From Streptomyces sp. NBC_00162 (GTDB lineage: Bacteria > Actinomycetota > Actinomycetes > Streptomycetales > Streptomycetaceae): a DNA stretch of 64,000 nucleotides. The notes under the pieces were generated by a model. It saw only the letters and a list, made by a program, of their open reading frames with translations. It was not told the DNA's origin and ran no database searches. The stretch covers positions 310,001-374,000 of the forward strand of contig NZ_CP102510.1 of NCBI RefSeq assembly GCF_024611995.1, written 5' to 3'. A program made the translations under genes and the position numbers. Below, in pieces: positions 51,018 to 59,856 of the stretch (position 1 is the stretch's first letter; every line of letters starts with the position of its first letter).

Positions 51018-51977
51018 ATGACCAACCTGGCCATCGCGGCGAACGGGCTGCGCAAGTCCTACGGCGACAAGGTCGTCCTCGACGGCATCGACCTGCACGT
51101 CCCGGCGGGCACGATCTTCTCCCTGCTCGGCCCGAACGGCGCCGGCAAGACCACCGCCGTCAAGATCCTCTCCACCCTCATCACCGCCGACGCCGGCGAC
51201 CTGCGGGTCGCCGGCCACGACCTGACCGCCGACCCGCAGGCGGTCCGCGCCGCGATCGGCGTCACCGGCCAGTTCTCCGCCGTCGACGGCCTGATCACCG
51301 GCGAGGAGAACATGCTCCTCATGGCGGACCTGCACCACCTGTCGAAGCGTGAGGGGCGGCGGGTCGCCGCCGAGTTGCTGGAGCGCTTCGACCTCACCGA
51401 GGCGGCGAAGAAGCCCGCCTCCACCTACTCCGGCGGCATGAAGCGCCGCCTCGACATCGCCATGACCCTGGTCGGCAACCCGCGGATCATCTTCCTCGAC
51501 GAGCCGACCACCGGCCTCGACCCCCGCTCCCGCCACACCATGTGGGGGATCATCCGCGAGCTCGTCTCCGACGGCGTCACCGTCTTCCTCACCACGCAGT
51601 ACCTGGAGGAGGCCGACGAACTCGCCGACCGCATCGCCGTGCTCAACGACGGCAAGATCGCCGCCCAAGGCACCGCCGAGGAGCTCAAGCGGCTCATCCC
51701 CGGCGGCCACGTCCGACTCCGCTTCGCCGACCCGGCCGCGTACCAGAGCGCCGCCTCCGCGCTGCGCGAGGTCACCCGGGACGACGAGGCACTGGCGCTG
51801 CAGATCCTCAGCGACGGCAGCCAGCGCGAGCTGCGCTCCATCCTCGACCGGCTGGACTCGGCCGGCATCGAGGCCGACGAGCTGACCGTGCACACCCCCG
51901 ACCTCGACGATGTGTTCTTCGCCCTGACCGGCGGGGGAACCAACATCCCCAACCAGCCCAAGGAGTCAGTCCGATGA
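51018..51977 (+). CDS. ABC transporter ATP-binding protein (DrrA-like)
   Basis: 319 residues. Walker A GPNGAGKTTAVKIL near residues 38-51, signature YSGGMKRRLDIA, Walker B RIIFLDEPTTGLDPRSR, H-loop FLTTQYLEEADELADR. The C-terminal domain (LDSAGIEADELTVHTPDLDD, then VFFALTGG) is the DrrA type that follows daunorubicin-exporter ATPases. ATGA overlap with the permease. Probably exports a lipophilic drug. Confidence 0.93.
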   Translation: MTNLAIAANGLRKSYGDKVVLDGIDLHVPAGTIFSLLGPNGAGKTTAVKILSTLITADAGDLRVAGHDLTADPQAVRAAIGVTGQFSAVDGLITGEENMLLMADLHHLSKREGRRVAAELLERFDLTEAAKKPASTYSGGMKRRLDIAMTLVGNPRIIFLDEPTTGLDPRSRHTMWGIIRELVSDGVTVFLTTQYLEEADELADRIAVLNDGKIAAQGTAEELKRLIPGGHVRLRFADPAAYQSAASALREVTRDDEALALQILSDGSQRELRSILDRLDSAGIEADELTVHTPDLDDVFFALTGGGTNIPNQPKESVR

Positions 51978-52765
51978 GCTCCCTCTCCCTCGCCGTACGC
52001 GACTCGTCCACGATGCTGCGCCGCAACCTCCTGCACGCCAGGCGCTACCCGTCCCTCACCCTGAACCTCCTGCTCACCCCGGTCATGCTGCTGCTGCTCT
52101 TCGTCTACCTCTTCGGCGACGTGATGAGCGCGGGCATCGGCGGCGGCGGCGCGGACCGCTCCGCGTACATCGCCTACCTCGTCCCGGGCCTCTTGCTGAT
52201 GACCATCGGCAGCACCACGATCGGCACCGCGGTGTCCGTCTCCACCGACATGACCGAGGGCATCATCGCCCGCTTCCGCACGATGGCGATCCACCGCCCT
52301 TCGGTGCTCATCGGGCACGTCGTCGGCAGCGTGCTGCAGTGCGTGATGAGCGTGGTCCTCGTCGGGGCCGTCGCCGTGGCCATCGGCTTCCGCTCCACGG
52401 ACGCCACGGTCCTGGAGTGGATCGCGGCGTTCGGACTGCTCGTGCTCTTCGCCCTGGCACTCACCTGGATCGCCGTCGGCATGGGCCTGATCAGCCCGAA
52501 CGCCGAGGCCGCCAGCAACAACGCGATGCCACTCATCTTCCTGCCGCTCATCTCCAGCGCCTTCGTCCCGGTCGACTCCATGCCCGGCTGGTTCCAGCCG
52601 ATCGCCGAGTACCAGCCGTTCACGCCAGCCATCGAGACCCTGCGCGGGCTGCTGCTCGGCACCGAGATCGGCCACAACGGGTGGCTCGCGGTCGCCTGGT
52701 GCCTGGGCCTCGCGGTGCTCGGCTACTTCTGGTCGGCCTCGAAGTTCAACCGCGACCCGAAGTAA
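51974..52765 (+). CDS. ABC transporter permease (DrrB-like, ABC-2)
   Basis: 263 residues, six helices, e.g. LTLNLLLTPVMLLLLFVYLF, AYLVPGLLLMTIGSTTIGTA, LIGHVVGSVLQCVMSVVLVG and WIAAFGLLVLFALALTWIAV. ABC-2 motif FVPVDSMPGWFQPIAEYQPF matches DrrB permeases. Coupled to the ATPase by ATGA. Confidence 0.93.
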   Translation: MSSLSLAVRDSSTMLRRNLLHARRYPSLTLNLLLTPVMLLLLFVYLFGDVMSAGIGGGGADRSAYIAYLVPGLLLMTIGSTTIGTAVSVSTDMTEGIIARFRTMAIHRPSVLIGHVVGSVLQCVMSVVLVGAVAVAIGFRSTDATVLEWIAAFGLLVLFALALTWIAVGMGLISPNAEAASNNAMPLIFLPLISSAFVPVDSMPGWFQPIAEYQPFTPAIETLRGLLLGTEIGHNGWLAVAWCLGLAVLGYFWSASKFNRDPK

Positions 52766-52960
52766 CCGCCATGACAGCGCGGGCCGCCCCGGGGCGGCGT
52801 ACTCCGACACCGCGTCGGGCGTACGCCGCCCCGTCGGCGTTCTCGGCCATCCACCGGGCCCGCTCCGCCGACACCGTCGGCCGGAACCGCCGTAGCACCC
52901 GGAGCCGTTCGGCTGGCACGAGCAACCGCACCGCGGAAGGCCAGCGGGCAAGGCCCGCCG

Positions 52961-53464
52961 TCAGGACGACGCCGACGCAGAAGGTGACGTGGGAGCAGAG
53001 GAGGTACTGCCGTCGTCCAGACACATCAGCGACACGATAACCGGCGCCTGAATGCCCTGTGCCGGCTCCCCCGAGAAGCTGGTGATGACCGTCCAGTTGT
53101 TCTTCACGAGGGTGAGCGTCTCGCTGCCCATGTCGGGACCGGTCTGCCAGCCATGCTCGGAACGGGCCCGCGCGAAGGCCGCCTTCAGAGCGGCGTCCAC
53201 CGTCTCCGGCGCATGCCGTCCCGAGAGCCGTTCGCGGCACCTGCCCAGATAGGTCGAGGGCTCCCTCTCCACCGTGATGCCCTCTGCCGCCAGTATCGAG
53301 GTCATCTCCGGCACCACCGTGTCCGCAGGCAGCGGCGGACCCGAGAAGCGCGGGGGCAGCGGGCCGAGGTCCCGCAGCGGGAAAGCGCAGGCCGTCGCCG
53401 TCGCTGTCATCAGTGCCGCCATGACCAGGGACGCCAGGGCTGCGCGCCTGTGTCGCCGTCGCAC
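52961..53464 (-). CDS. Putative secreted lipoprotein
   Basis: 167 residues from GTG 53464. N-terminus VRRRHRRAALASLVMAALMT then ATATAC, a lipobox-like Cys near residue 26. Mature part: LGPLPPRFSGPPLPADTVVP; LAAEGITVEREPSTYLGRCR; WTVITSFSGEPAQGIQAPVI; Ser/Thr-rich end. Function unknown. A longer in-frame start exists at 53512 but places a long hydrophilic stretch before the signal peptide. Confidence 0.6.
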   Translation of the reverse strand: MRRRHRRAALASLVMAALMTATATACAFPLRDLGPLPPRFSGPPLPADTVVPEMTSILAAEGITVEREPSTYLGRCRERLSGRHAPETVDAALKAAFARARSEHGWQTGPDMGSETLTLVKNNWTVITSFSGEPAQGIQAPVIVSLMCLDDGSTSSAPTSPSASASS

Positions 53465-53613
53465 TATGGTGTCCGTCCTCTCTGTTCTCTGCACGGCCGG
53501 CCAGTCTCCCATCCCGCTGATCTTGACGGACCACCGGCCACGGACACGTGCCCGGCCGGCCCCTCGAACGCTCTCGTCCACAGGCAGGTGCTGCCTGCCG
53601 GCTCGCACCGCCT

Positions 53614-54132
53614 CTACTCAGACAAGACGGTCGAGTCCGGGCGCTGACGACGCACCTTCAGGCGCAGCACCGCATGCCGGGCGTTCCGGCATCTCGCGGC
53701 CAGTGCGACGCGTGCGGGATGGCGGAGTTCGAGCAGCCGGACGCGGTCGTAGTCCGGCGCGATGCCGTACGACAGCACGCTCGCCGGGTCGATCCTGGAG
53801 CCGACGATGAGGGCGGAGTTGATCCGTGCCCTGCGCCGGTAGTCCGCCAGCTCCCCGGACCCCCATCCGTCCCCGTCGCAGCCGATGGGCGTGCGAGCGG
53901 GAGAGCCGGAGTCGCTCACTCCCACCCCCCAGTGCAGGTAGCCGCCGGGGTTGCCGAAGTAGTGCTGCTCGGCATAGCTGAACCGACGGGCTCCCAGCGC
54001 AGGCCACGGCCCAACAGGGTTCGGACCGAGGGCGGGCAGAGAGGCCAGCGGCGTTCTGCCGAGCCTGATGCGGTGGGGTCCGACAGCCACGCGCGGACGG
54101 AAGAGCCGACTGCGCGTGGGCAGGGAGTACAT
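53614..54132 (-). CDS. Hypothetical protein
   Basis: 172 residues from ATG 54132 (AGAGGG nine bases upstream). GC-biased third positions support coding. Contains FSYAEQHYFGNPGGYLHWGV, then SGELADYRRRARINSALIVG and DPASVLSYGIAPDYDRVRLL. No signal peptide or domain recognised. Confidence 0.5.
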   Translation of the reverse strand: MYSLPTRSRLFRPRVAVGPHRIRLGRTPLASLPALGPNPVGPWPALGARRFSYAEQHYFGNPGGYLHWGVGVSDSGSPARTPIGCDGDGWGSGELADYRRRARINSALIVGSRIDPASVLSYGIAPDYDRVRLLELRHPARVALAARCRNARHAVLRLKVRRQRPDSTVLSE

Positions 54133-54580
54133 CGGCGGCGGCCCTCTCGTATGCCTGCGCGTCCGAGCACGCCGGGACCAGGCCCCGTGCGCGACCGGTC
54201 GGCGGAGGTCGCGGGGGCCCGTGTGGGGCGCGGTTCCGCCCGCCCGCCCGTCGCCGGGTTCCGTCCGTCGTGGTCGCCAGACTCGCTCGTTCCTCACCGC
54301 TGATTTTTGATCGCCCGCGTGCCCGCTGCTGGTGTGCCGCGATCGGGCCCGGGAGGGGTCTGGCCAGGGAGGTTTCCGCCCGTGTGCGCGGCGCGTGGGG
54401 GCGTGCAGGCAAGCGGATGTGATTGCTCCGGAAAATTTACGAAATCCCTCTGAACGTTTGGGGGTTCTTTTCGCTTGGCTGATGAGTAGGAGCCGGCTTT
54501 GAGCCGGTTCCCGGCTGCCGGACCTGGGGGGAGGCACGCCTGGACTCTCAACTGATCCGCTTGGAAGGACTCCCTTCGAC
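54133..54580. other. Gene-free region upstream of sigma cassette B
   Basis: About 450 bases without a supported gene. It holds an AT-rich patch (GGAAAATTTACGAAAT near 54430) that could contain the promoter of cassette B; boxes cannot be assigned. Confidence 0.35.
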
Positions 54581-54808
54581 GTGAACAGCACTGAGCCCCT
54601 CGTCCTGGCGCTGATAGGCGCGACTGCTGCCCGGGTGTTCGCGCCCGATGTGGTGAGAGGTCTGCGGCGCCTGCTGGGCGCCGGTGTCCGGGTCGGCGCG
54701 GCCGAACTGTCCGCGAGCCGCCCGCCCTACGGCCCCGTGGTCCGTCAGCGGGAGATGCCTGCCGCGAGCCTGGACGGGCCGGGGGAGCAGCCGTGGGGGA
54801 GTTCATGA
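54581..54808 (+). CDS. Small membrane protein (cassette B)
   Basis: 75 residues from GTG 54581 (GGAAGGA 11 bases upstream). One N-terminal helix: LVLALIGATAARVFAPDVVR; then basic/Ala-rich and EMPAASLDGPGEQPWGSS. The stop overlaps the sigma-factor ATG (ATGA). Same size and order as cassette A; partial relic at 48737. Confidence 0.55.
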   Translation: MNSTEPLVLALIGATAARVFAPDVVRGLRRLLGAGVRVGAAELSASRPPYGPVVRQREMPAASLDGPGEQPWGSS

Positions 54809-55380
54809 CCGACGCCGAGTACGACCCCTTCGGGGAGCAGGCGGTCTCCAGCGAGCTCGCTGGCGTTATGCCGGTGGAGTTCGTCGCCTTCCACTCGCAG
54901 AACCACGTGGCCTACCTCGAGTACGCCCACCTCGAACTCGGCGGGGAGGCCGCCCAGGCGGTGGTCGAGGACGTGTTCACCTTCCTCCTCGAGGTCTGGC
55001 CCGATGTTCTCCAGGAGGCCAACCTGCAGGCGTTCGCCTGGGCGCAGCTTCGCGAGCACGTCGAGCGCTACCGGGCTCGGCAGGTCGTCCCGGTCGCGCT
55101 CGTGGACACCGCCCGCTACGCGGCTCTGCGCCGCGGTTCGAGGCGGAGCCTGGAGCTGATCGAGTCCCGGTCCGGCGTGTACGAGGCGATCGCGGAGCTT
55201 CCCGACCGGCACTACGACGTGGTGCTGCTGACCTTCCTGATGGGGCTGGAGACCTCTGAGGTGGCGCAGCGGATGGGTATCGCCGTCGGGACGGTCCGCT
55301 CCCACCTGCACACGGCCCGCCGCATGCTCGCGAAGAAGATCGGAATCGACTTGACTCCCGGAGAGGAGAAGGACCTGTGA
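54805..55380 (+). CDS. ECF-like sigma factor (cassette B)
   Basis: 191 residues, ATG 54805. Region 2: FVAFHSQNHVAYLEYAHLEL, then EDVFTFLLEVWPDVL. Region 4: IAELPDRHYDVVLLTFLMGL, then ETSEVAQRMGIAVGTVRSHL. Region 2 lacks a crisp polymerase-binding core, so it may be a divergent sigma or a sigma-like regulator. GTG of the next gene overlaps its stop (GTGA). Confidence 0.8.
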   Translation: MTDAEYDPFGEQAVSSELAGVMPVEFVAFHSQNHVAYLEYAHLELGGEAAQAVVEDVFTFLLEVWPDVLQEANLQAFAWAQLREHVERYRARQVVPVALVDTARYAALRRGSRRSLELIESRSGVYEAIAELPDRHYDVVLLTFLMGLETSEVAQRMGIAVGTVRSHLHTARRMLAKKIGIDLTPGEEKDL

Positions 55381-57044
55381 ACGACATGATCCGCAACGAC
55401 GCGGACGCCGGCAACGAGATGGACGAGGCTCTCCTGGACGCCGAAGTCTTCACCGACGAGTACGCGTCATACGACGAGGATGCCGCCCGCCGCCGTATCG
55501 CCCGCCGTATTGCCGCCGCCCGCCACAGCCGCGCCCTCACCGCGCCGAGGGCCGCAGACGCCAGACTCGCGCTGTCGCCCGCGGGCCGGCCCAGCAGCCC
55601 GGCCGAGCGCAAGCTCGTCCTGGACGCGGCCTGCAACGTACGGGCCGCCCGCACGCTGGACACCCTGGCCCGCGCCCTCGTCGACAGCCCCACCTTCACC
55701 CGCCTCGCGCTCGACTCGGAGGCCTGGCCCCACAGCCAGCCCTCCGCACTCCTCTTCGCCAGCCTCCTGCACCTCTCCGGCCGGATGGAGGCAGCCCAGT
55801 TCTGGTTCCAGTACGCCGCGGGCGCCGGATCCGACACCGCCGCCCGCGCCCTCTACCTCCTACACCTCTCCCGTGCCGAGATCGCCACCGCTCACCACTG
55901 GCACAACCAGCCCCCCGACCCCGGCCCCGGCGAGGCGCTGCCGCCGCTGCCTTTGGCCGACGCAGTCGAGGACACCCTGCAGGCGTCAATCATCTGGACC
56001 TCCCCGCCCATCTCCACCACCAAGATCACCCCCACCCCGCCCACGCAGCCCCACCTGCGGAACCTGCCCGACCCCATCCGCTTCGCCCTCGACACCACCA
56101 CCCCCCACGACCACGAAGAGCTCGGCGACATCTACATCCCCACCCCCCGCCTCGCCTCCGCGCTGGCCCGCTGCGCACGACTGGACCCCGCCGGCCTGGC
56201 CGCGGACGCCAAACCGGGGGCCCGGATGGCAAAGCGGCCCAAGCGGCAGCAGCCGGTGAACACCCGCCTCGAGACCGCCCAGCGGGCCCTGCGCGTCCTG
56301 GAAGTCATCCACCGGCACGCCGAGGGTGTTTCCCGGACGCAGATCGCCCGCGAGACCGGTCTGCCCCAGCTGTATCTCGCCCACGCGATCGAGCACCTGG
56401 TCCGAACCCAGCTCGCCACCCCGATCGCCCCCAGCGTCTACGCCGCCGGCTCCTCCCTCAAACTCGCCGAGACCGGCCGCAACGGCGGCGCGCTGCTACG
56501 CGAGACGCTCGCGTTCCTGCGCGACGAGGTCGGCGCCGCCGTCTACGTCGCCAGCTATACCGACGGCGAGGTCTCCATCACCCAATATGCCGACAGCCCC
56601 ACCGCCCCCGCCGTCCACGAGTGGGTCGACTTCCGCGAAGCCGCCCACGCCTCCGCCGTCGGAAAAGCCCTCCTCGCCCAGCTCGAGGACGACGAGCGAC
56701 GCGAACACCTGAACCGCCACCGGATGGAAGCCTTCACTCCCCACACCATCACCAGCCCCGAAGTCCTCTTCACTGAACTCGACACCCGACACCCGGGCGA
56801 GCCCCTCCTGGATCTGCAGGAGTACGCGCTCGGCACCGTCTGCGCGGCCGTCCCCATCCGTACAGGCCCCGAACCGGAATGCGTGGCGCTCTCCCTGCCG
56901 TCGCCGGACCCGCACAAGCTGCAGCAGGCAGCCCGCGTCCTGCGCAACGAAGCGATCGCCGTCCTCCTGGCCCTCCTGGTCGGAGGAACCCACCCGACTG
57001 CTCCCAGCGAGAACGGTGCTTCCCGCGTGGTGATCCACCGCTAG
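55377..57044 (+). CDS. Sigma-cassette partner fused to an IclR-type regulator (cassette B)
   Basis: 555 residues. N-terminus acidic then Arg-rich (DEYASYDEDAARRRIARRIA), followed by a helical sensor-like region with SQPSALLFASLLHLSGRMEA. Residues about 300-545 form an IclR protein: HTH ALRVLEVIHRHAEGVSRTQI, then ARETGLPQLYLAHAIEHLVR; effector domain ETLAFLRDEVGAAVYVASYT, EAAHASAVGKALLAQLEDDE, DLQEYALGTVCAAVPIRTG. A sigma factor and an IclR domain in one coupled unit is unusual. Confidence 0.75.
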   Translation: MNDMIRNDADAGNEMDEALLDAEVFTDEYASYDEDAARRRIARRIAAARHSRALTAPRAADARLALSPAGRPSSPAERKLVLDAACNVRAARTLDTLARALVDSPTFTRLALDSEAWPHSQPSALLFASLLHLSGRMEAAQFWFQYAAGAGSDTAARALYLLHLSRAEIATAHHWHNQPPDPGPGEALPPLPLADAVEDTLQASIIWTSPPISTTKITPTPPTQPHLRNLPDPIRFALDTTTPHDHEELGDIYIPTPRLASALARCARLDPAGLAADAKPGARMAKRPKRQQPVNTRLETAQRALRVLEVIHRHAEGVSRTQIARETGLPQLYLAHAIEHLVRTQLATPIAPSVYAAGSSLKLAETGRNGGALLRETLAFLRDEVGAAVYVASYTDGEVSITQYADSPTAPAVHEWVDFREAAHASAVGKALLAQLEDDERREHLNRHRMEAFTPHTITSPEVLFTELDTRHPGEPLLDLQEYALGTVCAAVPIRTGPEPECVALSLPSPDPHKLQQAARVLRNEAIAVLLALLVGGTHPTAPSENGASRVVIHR

Positions 57045-57114
57045 CCAGTCCTACGCCGCAGCGGTGTGGGTCCCGCCACTCATCGGGGGTGGCGGCCCAC
57101 CCAGTATGTTGTCC

Positions 57115-57336
57115 CGGCGGTGGGTGTCCGGGCAGGGCCCCATTGCCGGGGCGGTCTCGGCCGCATCGAACCGGTCGAAGGGCGACCAGTCGCCGGAGAC
57201 CTGGGTGCCGACGAACAACCTCTACTGGTGCACGTACAGCCGGGCCTGGACGCACGTGAAGTCGATGTACGGGCTGTCGGTCACCGCGGGGGAGAAGTTC
57301 GCCCTGGAAGGCATGCTCAACACCTGCACATCGTGA
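57115..57336 (+). pseudogene. C-terminal relic of a secreted HNH nuclease
   Basis: SAASNRSKGDQSPETWVPTN, then NLYWCTYSRAWTHVKSMYGL and KFALEGMLNTCTS match the end of DUF1524-type nucleases such as 44348-45085 (AASNRSK...W.P...Y.C.Y). The DH...P active site is missing. Confidence 0.7.
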
Positions 57337-57649
57337 GTTCGAACCGGGCGAGGACCGCCGTGACGGTGGGGCCCTGACCAACGAGGAGGGACCCGCCACG
57401 GTGGTCTCCTATCAAAGCCGGTGCTCTGACTATCGGACGCGCCGGGGCACCGGCGGTGATGGTGGCGGGCCGTCGCCAGACACCCGCAGGTGTCGTGTTA
57501 CGCAGTCACGCCGCGGGCACCCAGGCGCGGGCCGGGCGACGAGCGCACGGGGCACCCGGGCGGCAGGGCTGCGCGTAGAGCTGACCGACATCGACCACAT
57601 TGCATTCGATTCTGAGGCACAGCGAAAGTATCAGTTGATCAAAGTCTGT
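57337..57649. other. Gene-free stretch
   Basis: About 310 bases between the HNH relic and the AbiE operator. No supported gene, RNA or repeat seen. Confidence 0.35.
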
Positions 57650-57711
57650 GCAGCGTTCGTTACGTCTTAGGTGTAACGAACGCTGCTCATGAATCGGTCC
57701 ACTGTTACTAT
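57650..57711 (+). promoter_or_regulatory. AbiE operator and likely promoter
   Basis: Perfect 14-base inverted repeat GCAGCGTTCGTTAC / GTAACGAACGCTGC at 57650-57663 and 57673-57686. A -10-like TACTAT lies at about 57706-57711, seven bases before the ATG, with no ribosome binding site, which suggests a leaderless mRNA. AbiEi proteins bind inverted repeats upstream of their own gene. Confidence 0.6.
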
Positions 57712-57717
57712 TGCTGT

Positions 57718-58869
57718 ATGGAGCGGAGTGAAGCGATCAGGCAGCTCGGCGCTATCGCCGCAGATCAGTGGGGCCTGGTCACAGCCCGCCAAGCCCAGGC
57801 TGCCGGACTCTCCCGAGTCGACCTCACCCGACTGATCGACGCCGAACTCCTCCTTCGGTCCGCACACGGGATCTACCAGCTGGCCGGCGCCACGCCGACC
57901 TCGCACCTCGATATCAAGGCTGCATGGCTCCGACTGGACCCGGCCACCCTGGCCTGGGAGCGCCCGCTCGACGGGGATCGGGCCGCCGTCGTCTCGTACG
58001 CCTCCGCCTGCCAGCTTCACGACATCGGAGACATCCCCGCCGACAACGTGGAGATCTCCGTACCCGTCCGCAGAACCACACGCGAGAACGGCGTCATCCT
58101 CCATAAAGCCGCCATCCCATCCGGTGACATGACCTTCCTCGAGGGCCTACCGGTGACCACCGTGGACCGCACCATCTGCGATCTCCTCAGAAGCCGAGCC
58201 GACGGCGGCCACATCGGCCGCGTCCTGGCCGACGCCGACCAGCGCGGCCTCACCGATACCCGCGCACTGGCCGAGCGAGTGCAGCCCTACGCGCGCGCCT
58301 ACGGCCTGCCCAAAGACGCCTCCGGAGCCGACCTCCTCAACTTCCTCGCCGAGGAAGCAGGCTTCACCCTGAGAGATGAACAGATCACCGCAGCCGGAGC
58401 GCGCGCCATCTCCACGATCGAAGAAGCTCTCATCGCTCACGGCACACGAACACCAGGCCTGGCGGCCGCGTATGAAGCTGTCGCTGCGCGCACCGCTGGG
58501 CTGTACCGGATCGACCAGGCGACAGCTGAAGCAATCGCTCGAGGCCCCTCGGAAGCCGTACAACGAGCGCTGGCACAGATTGCTCTCCAGAGCCCAGGAC
58601 AGGCCTACCTGGATGCGATGAAGTCAGCTACCTCCATCGCTGCCCAAGTGGCAGCGCTCCAGGACACCGCCACCCTCGCGGAGCGCTTCGCGGAAGCGGC
58701 TGCCAACAGCCCTGCAGTACTTGCTGCGGAGTGGCTCACGAAACCGATGAACACCACCTCGCCGGCGGTCCGGGCTGCGCAACTGGCCACCCCGACGGCT
58801 GAACTCGACGCTGCCAGCCCCGAATCGGAGGACGAAGACGCCGAGGGGGGCACGCCCCCGTCTGAATAG
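57718..58869 (+). CDS. abiEi: AbiEi-family antitoxin (type IV TA)
   Basis: 383 residues. N-terminal winged HTH: IAADQWGLVTARQAQAAGLS, then RVDLTRLIDAELLLRSAHGI and YQLAG, typical of AbiEi_4. The middle TFLEGLPVTTVDRTICDLL matches the C-terminal antitoxin domain. An extra Ala-rich C-terminus (from about 270) and an acidic tail are longer than usual. It represses its own transcription (57650-57686). Next to an AbiEii nucleotidyltransferase. Confidence 0.85.
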   Translation: MERSEAIRQLGAIAADQWGLVTARQAQAAGLSRVDLTRLIDAELLLRSAHGIYQLAGATPTSHLDIKAAWLRLDPATLAWERPLDGDRAAVVSYASACQLHDIGDIPADNVEISVPVRRTTRENGVILHKAAIPSGDMTFLEGLPVTTVDRTICDLLRSRADGGHIGRVLADADQRGLTDTRALAERVQPYARAYGLPKDASGADLLNFLAEEAGFTLRDEQITAAGARAISTIEEALIAHGTRTPGLAAAYEAVAARTAGLYRIDQATAEAIARGPSEAVQRALAQIALQSPGQAYLDAMKSATSIAAQVAALQDTATLAERFAEAAANSPAVLAAEWLTKPMNTTSPAVRAAQLATPTAELDAASPESEDEDAEGGTPPSE

Positions 58870-59004
58870 CTTCCGCCGGGCGGCCGGACTTACCCTGGGA
58901 CGCCTGAGGTCAGAACCGGGGGAGTCGAGATCAGCGCCAACGGCAAGAGCTACGCCACGCCTGCCAGCTTCGAGAAGGCTCTGAAGGACCACGCCAAACA
59001 GGTC

Positions 59005-59856
59005 GTGCGGCAGGACGGCGGAACCGTCCAAGGGGTGATCCGCGGCTTCTTCTTCCAGCGCCTGACCGCCCGCGTCTTCACCGCAGAGCCTGCCGGTTGG
59101 CTCCTGAAAGGCGGTCAGGCCCTCCTCGTCCGCTACCCGTCCTTCGCCCGCCTCAGCAAGGACATCGACCTCCAGCGCCTCCACGGGACGACCGAGGAGG
59201 CCCTCGAGGCCCTCCTGGCCGGTGCCGCTGTCGATCTCGGCGACCATCTGAGGTTCGTGCCCCAGCGAATGAAGCTCCAGGGCACCAACGGTGACGGCAT
59301 CGACCAGGCCTTCGACGTCTACATCGGGCCCCGCAAGGTGGACTCCGTCCACGTAGACCTGGTCACCGGCAAGAACGTCACCGCCAACCCCGCGGACTTC
59401 CAGCTCATGCCCCGCCCCGACCTCCCCTGGCCGACCGACTGGCCGCAGATCCGCCTCTACCCCGTTGTCGACCACCTCGCGGACAAGATCTGCGCGATGT
59501 ACGAGTGGCGCGGCACTGCCCCGTCCAGCCGCTACCGCGACCTGGCGGACATCCTGCTCATCAGTCAGAAGGAGACCATCGCCGCGGCGGAGGCCCACCA
59601 CGCCCTGCACAGCGAAGCGGCCCACCGCAGCGCGCTTGCCGCCAGCACCGAGTTGCGGCTGCCCTCCGAGTTCCAGATGCCCGACCCGGCATGGCGTGCC
59701 GGTTACGCGAAGGCCGCCAAGGACGTGATCGGCCTGGTTGGCTGCACGAACTGGGACGACGCGGCCGTCGCCGCTCACGCCTTCGTCACGCCGCTCCTGG
59801 GGGAGGTCTTCTCCGGGACCTGGTACTCGGACAAGGCGGAGTGGGTTGGGGGGTGA
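59005..59856 (+). CDS. abiEii: AbiEii-family nucleotidyltransferase toxin
   Basis: 283 residues from GTG 59005. Nucleotidyltransferase motif LKGGQALLVRYPSFARLSKD, then IDL (GG...SxDID). Later HLADKICAMYEWRG and RYRDLADILLI match AbiEii. Coding sense continues upstream to about 58930 (SANGKSYATPASFEKALKDH) but has no ATG, GTG or TTG; the GGGGGAG at 58918-58924 lies before an ATC codon at 58930. The true start may be that ATC, a lost ATG, or GTG 59005. Confidence 0.85.
   Translation: MRQDGGTVQGVIRGFFFQRLTARVFTAEPAGWLLKGGQALLVRYPSFARLSKDIDLQRLHGTTEEALEALLAGAAVDLGDHLRFVPQRMKLQGTNGDGIDQAFDVYIGPRKVDSVHVDLVTGKNVTANPADFQLMPRPDLPWPTDWPQIRLYPVVDHLADKICAMYEWRGTAPSSRYRDLADILLISQKETIAAAEAHHALHSEAAHRSALAASTELRLPSEFQMPDPAWRAGYAKAAKDVIGLVGCTNWDDAAVAAHAFVTPLLGEVFSGTWYSDKAEWVGG

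Noticed and set aside
53153..53647. Plus-strand frames opposite the putative lipoprotein
   Set aside because: No signal, start or codon bias; they are the complement of coding DNA.
57401..57670. 89-residue open frame before AbiE
   Set aside because: Composition is Arg/Gly/Thr noise, and it runs into the AbiE operator.
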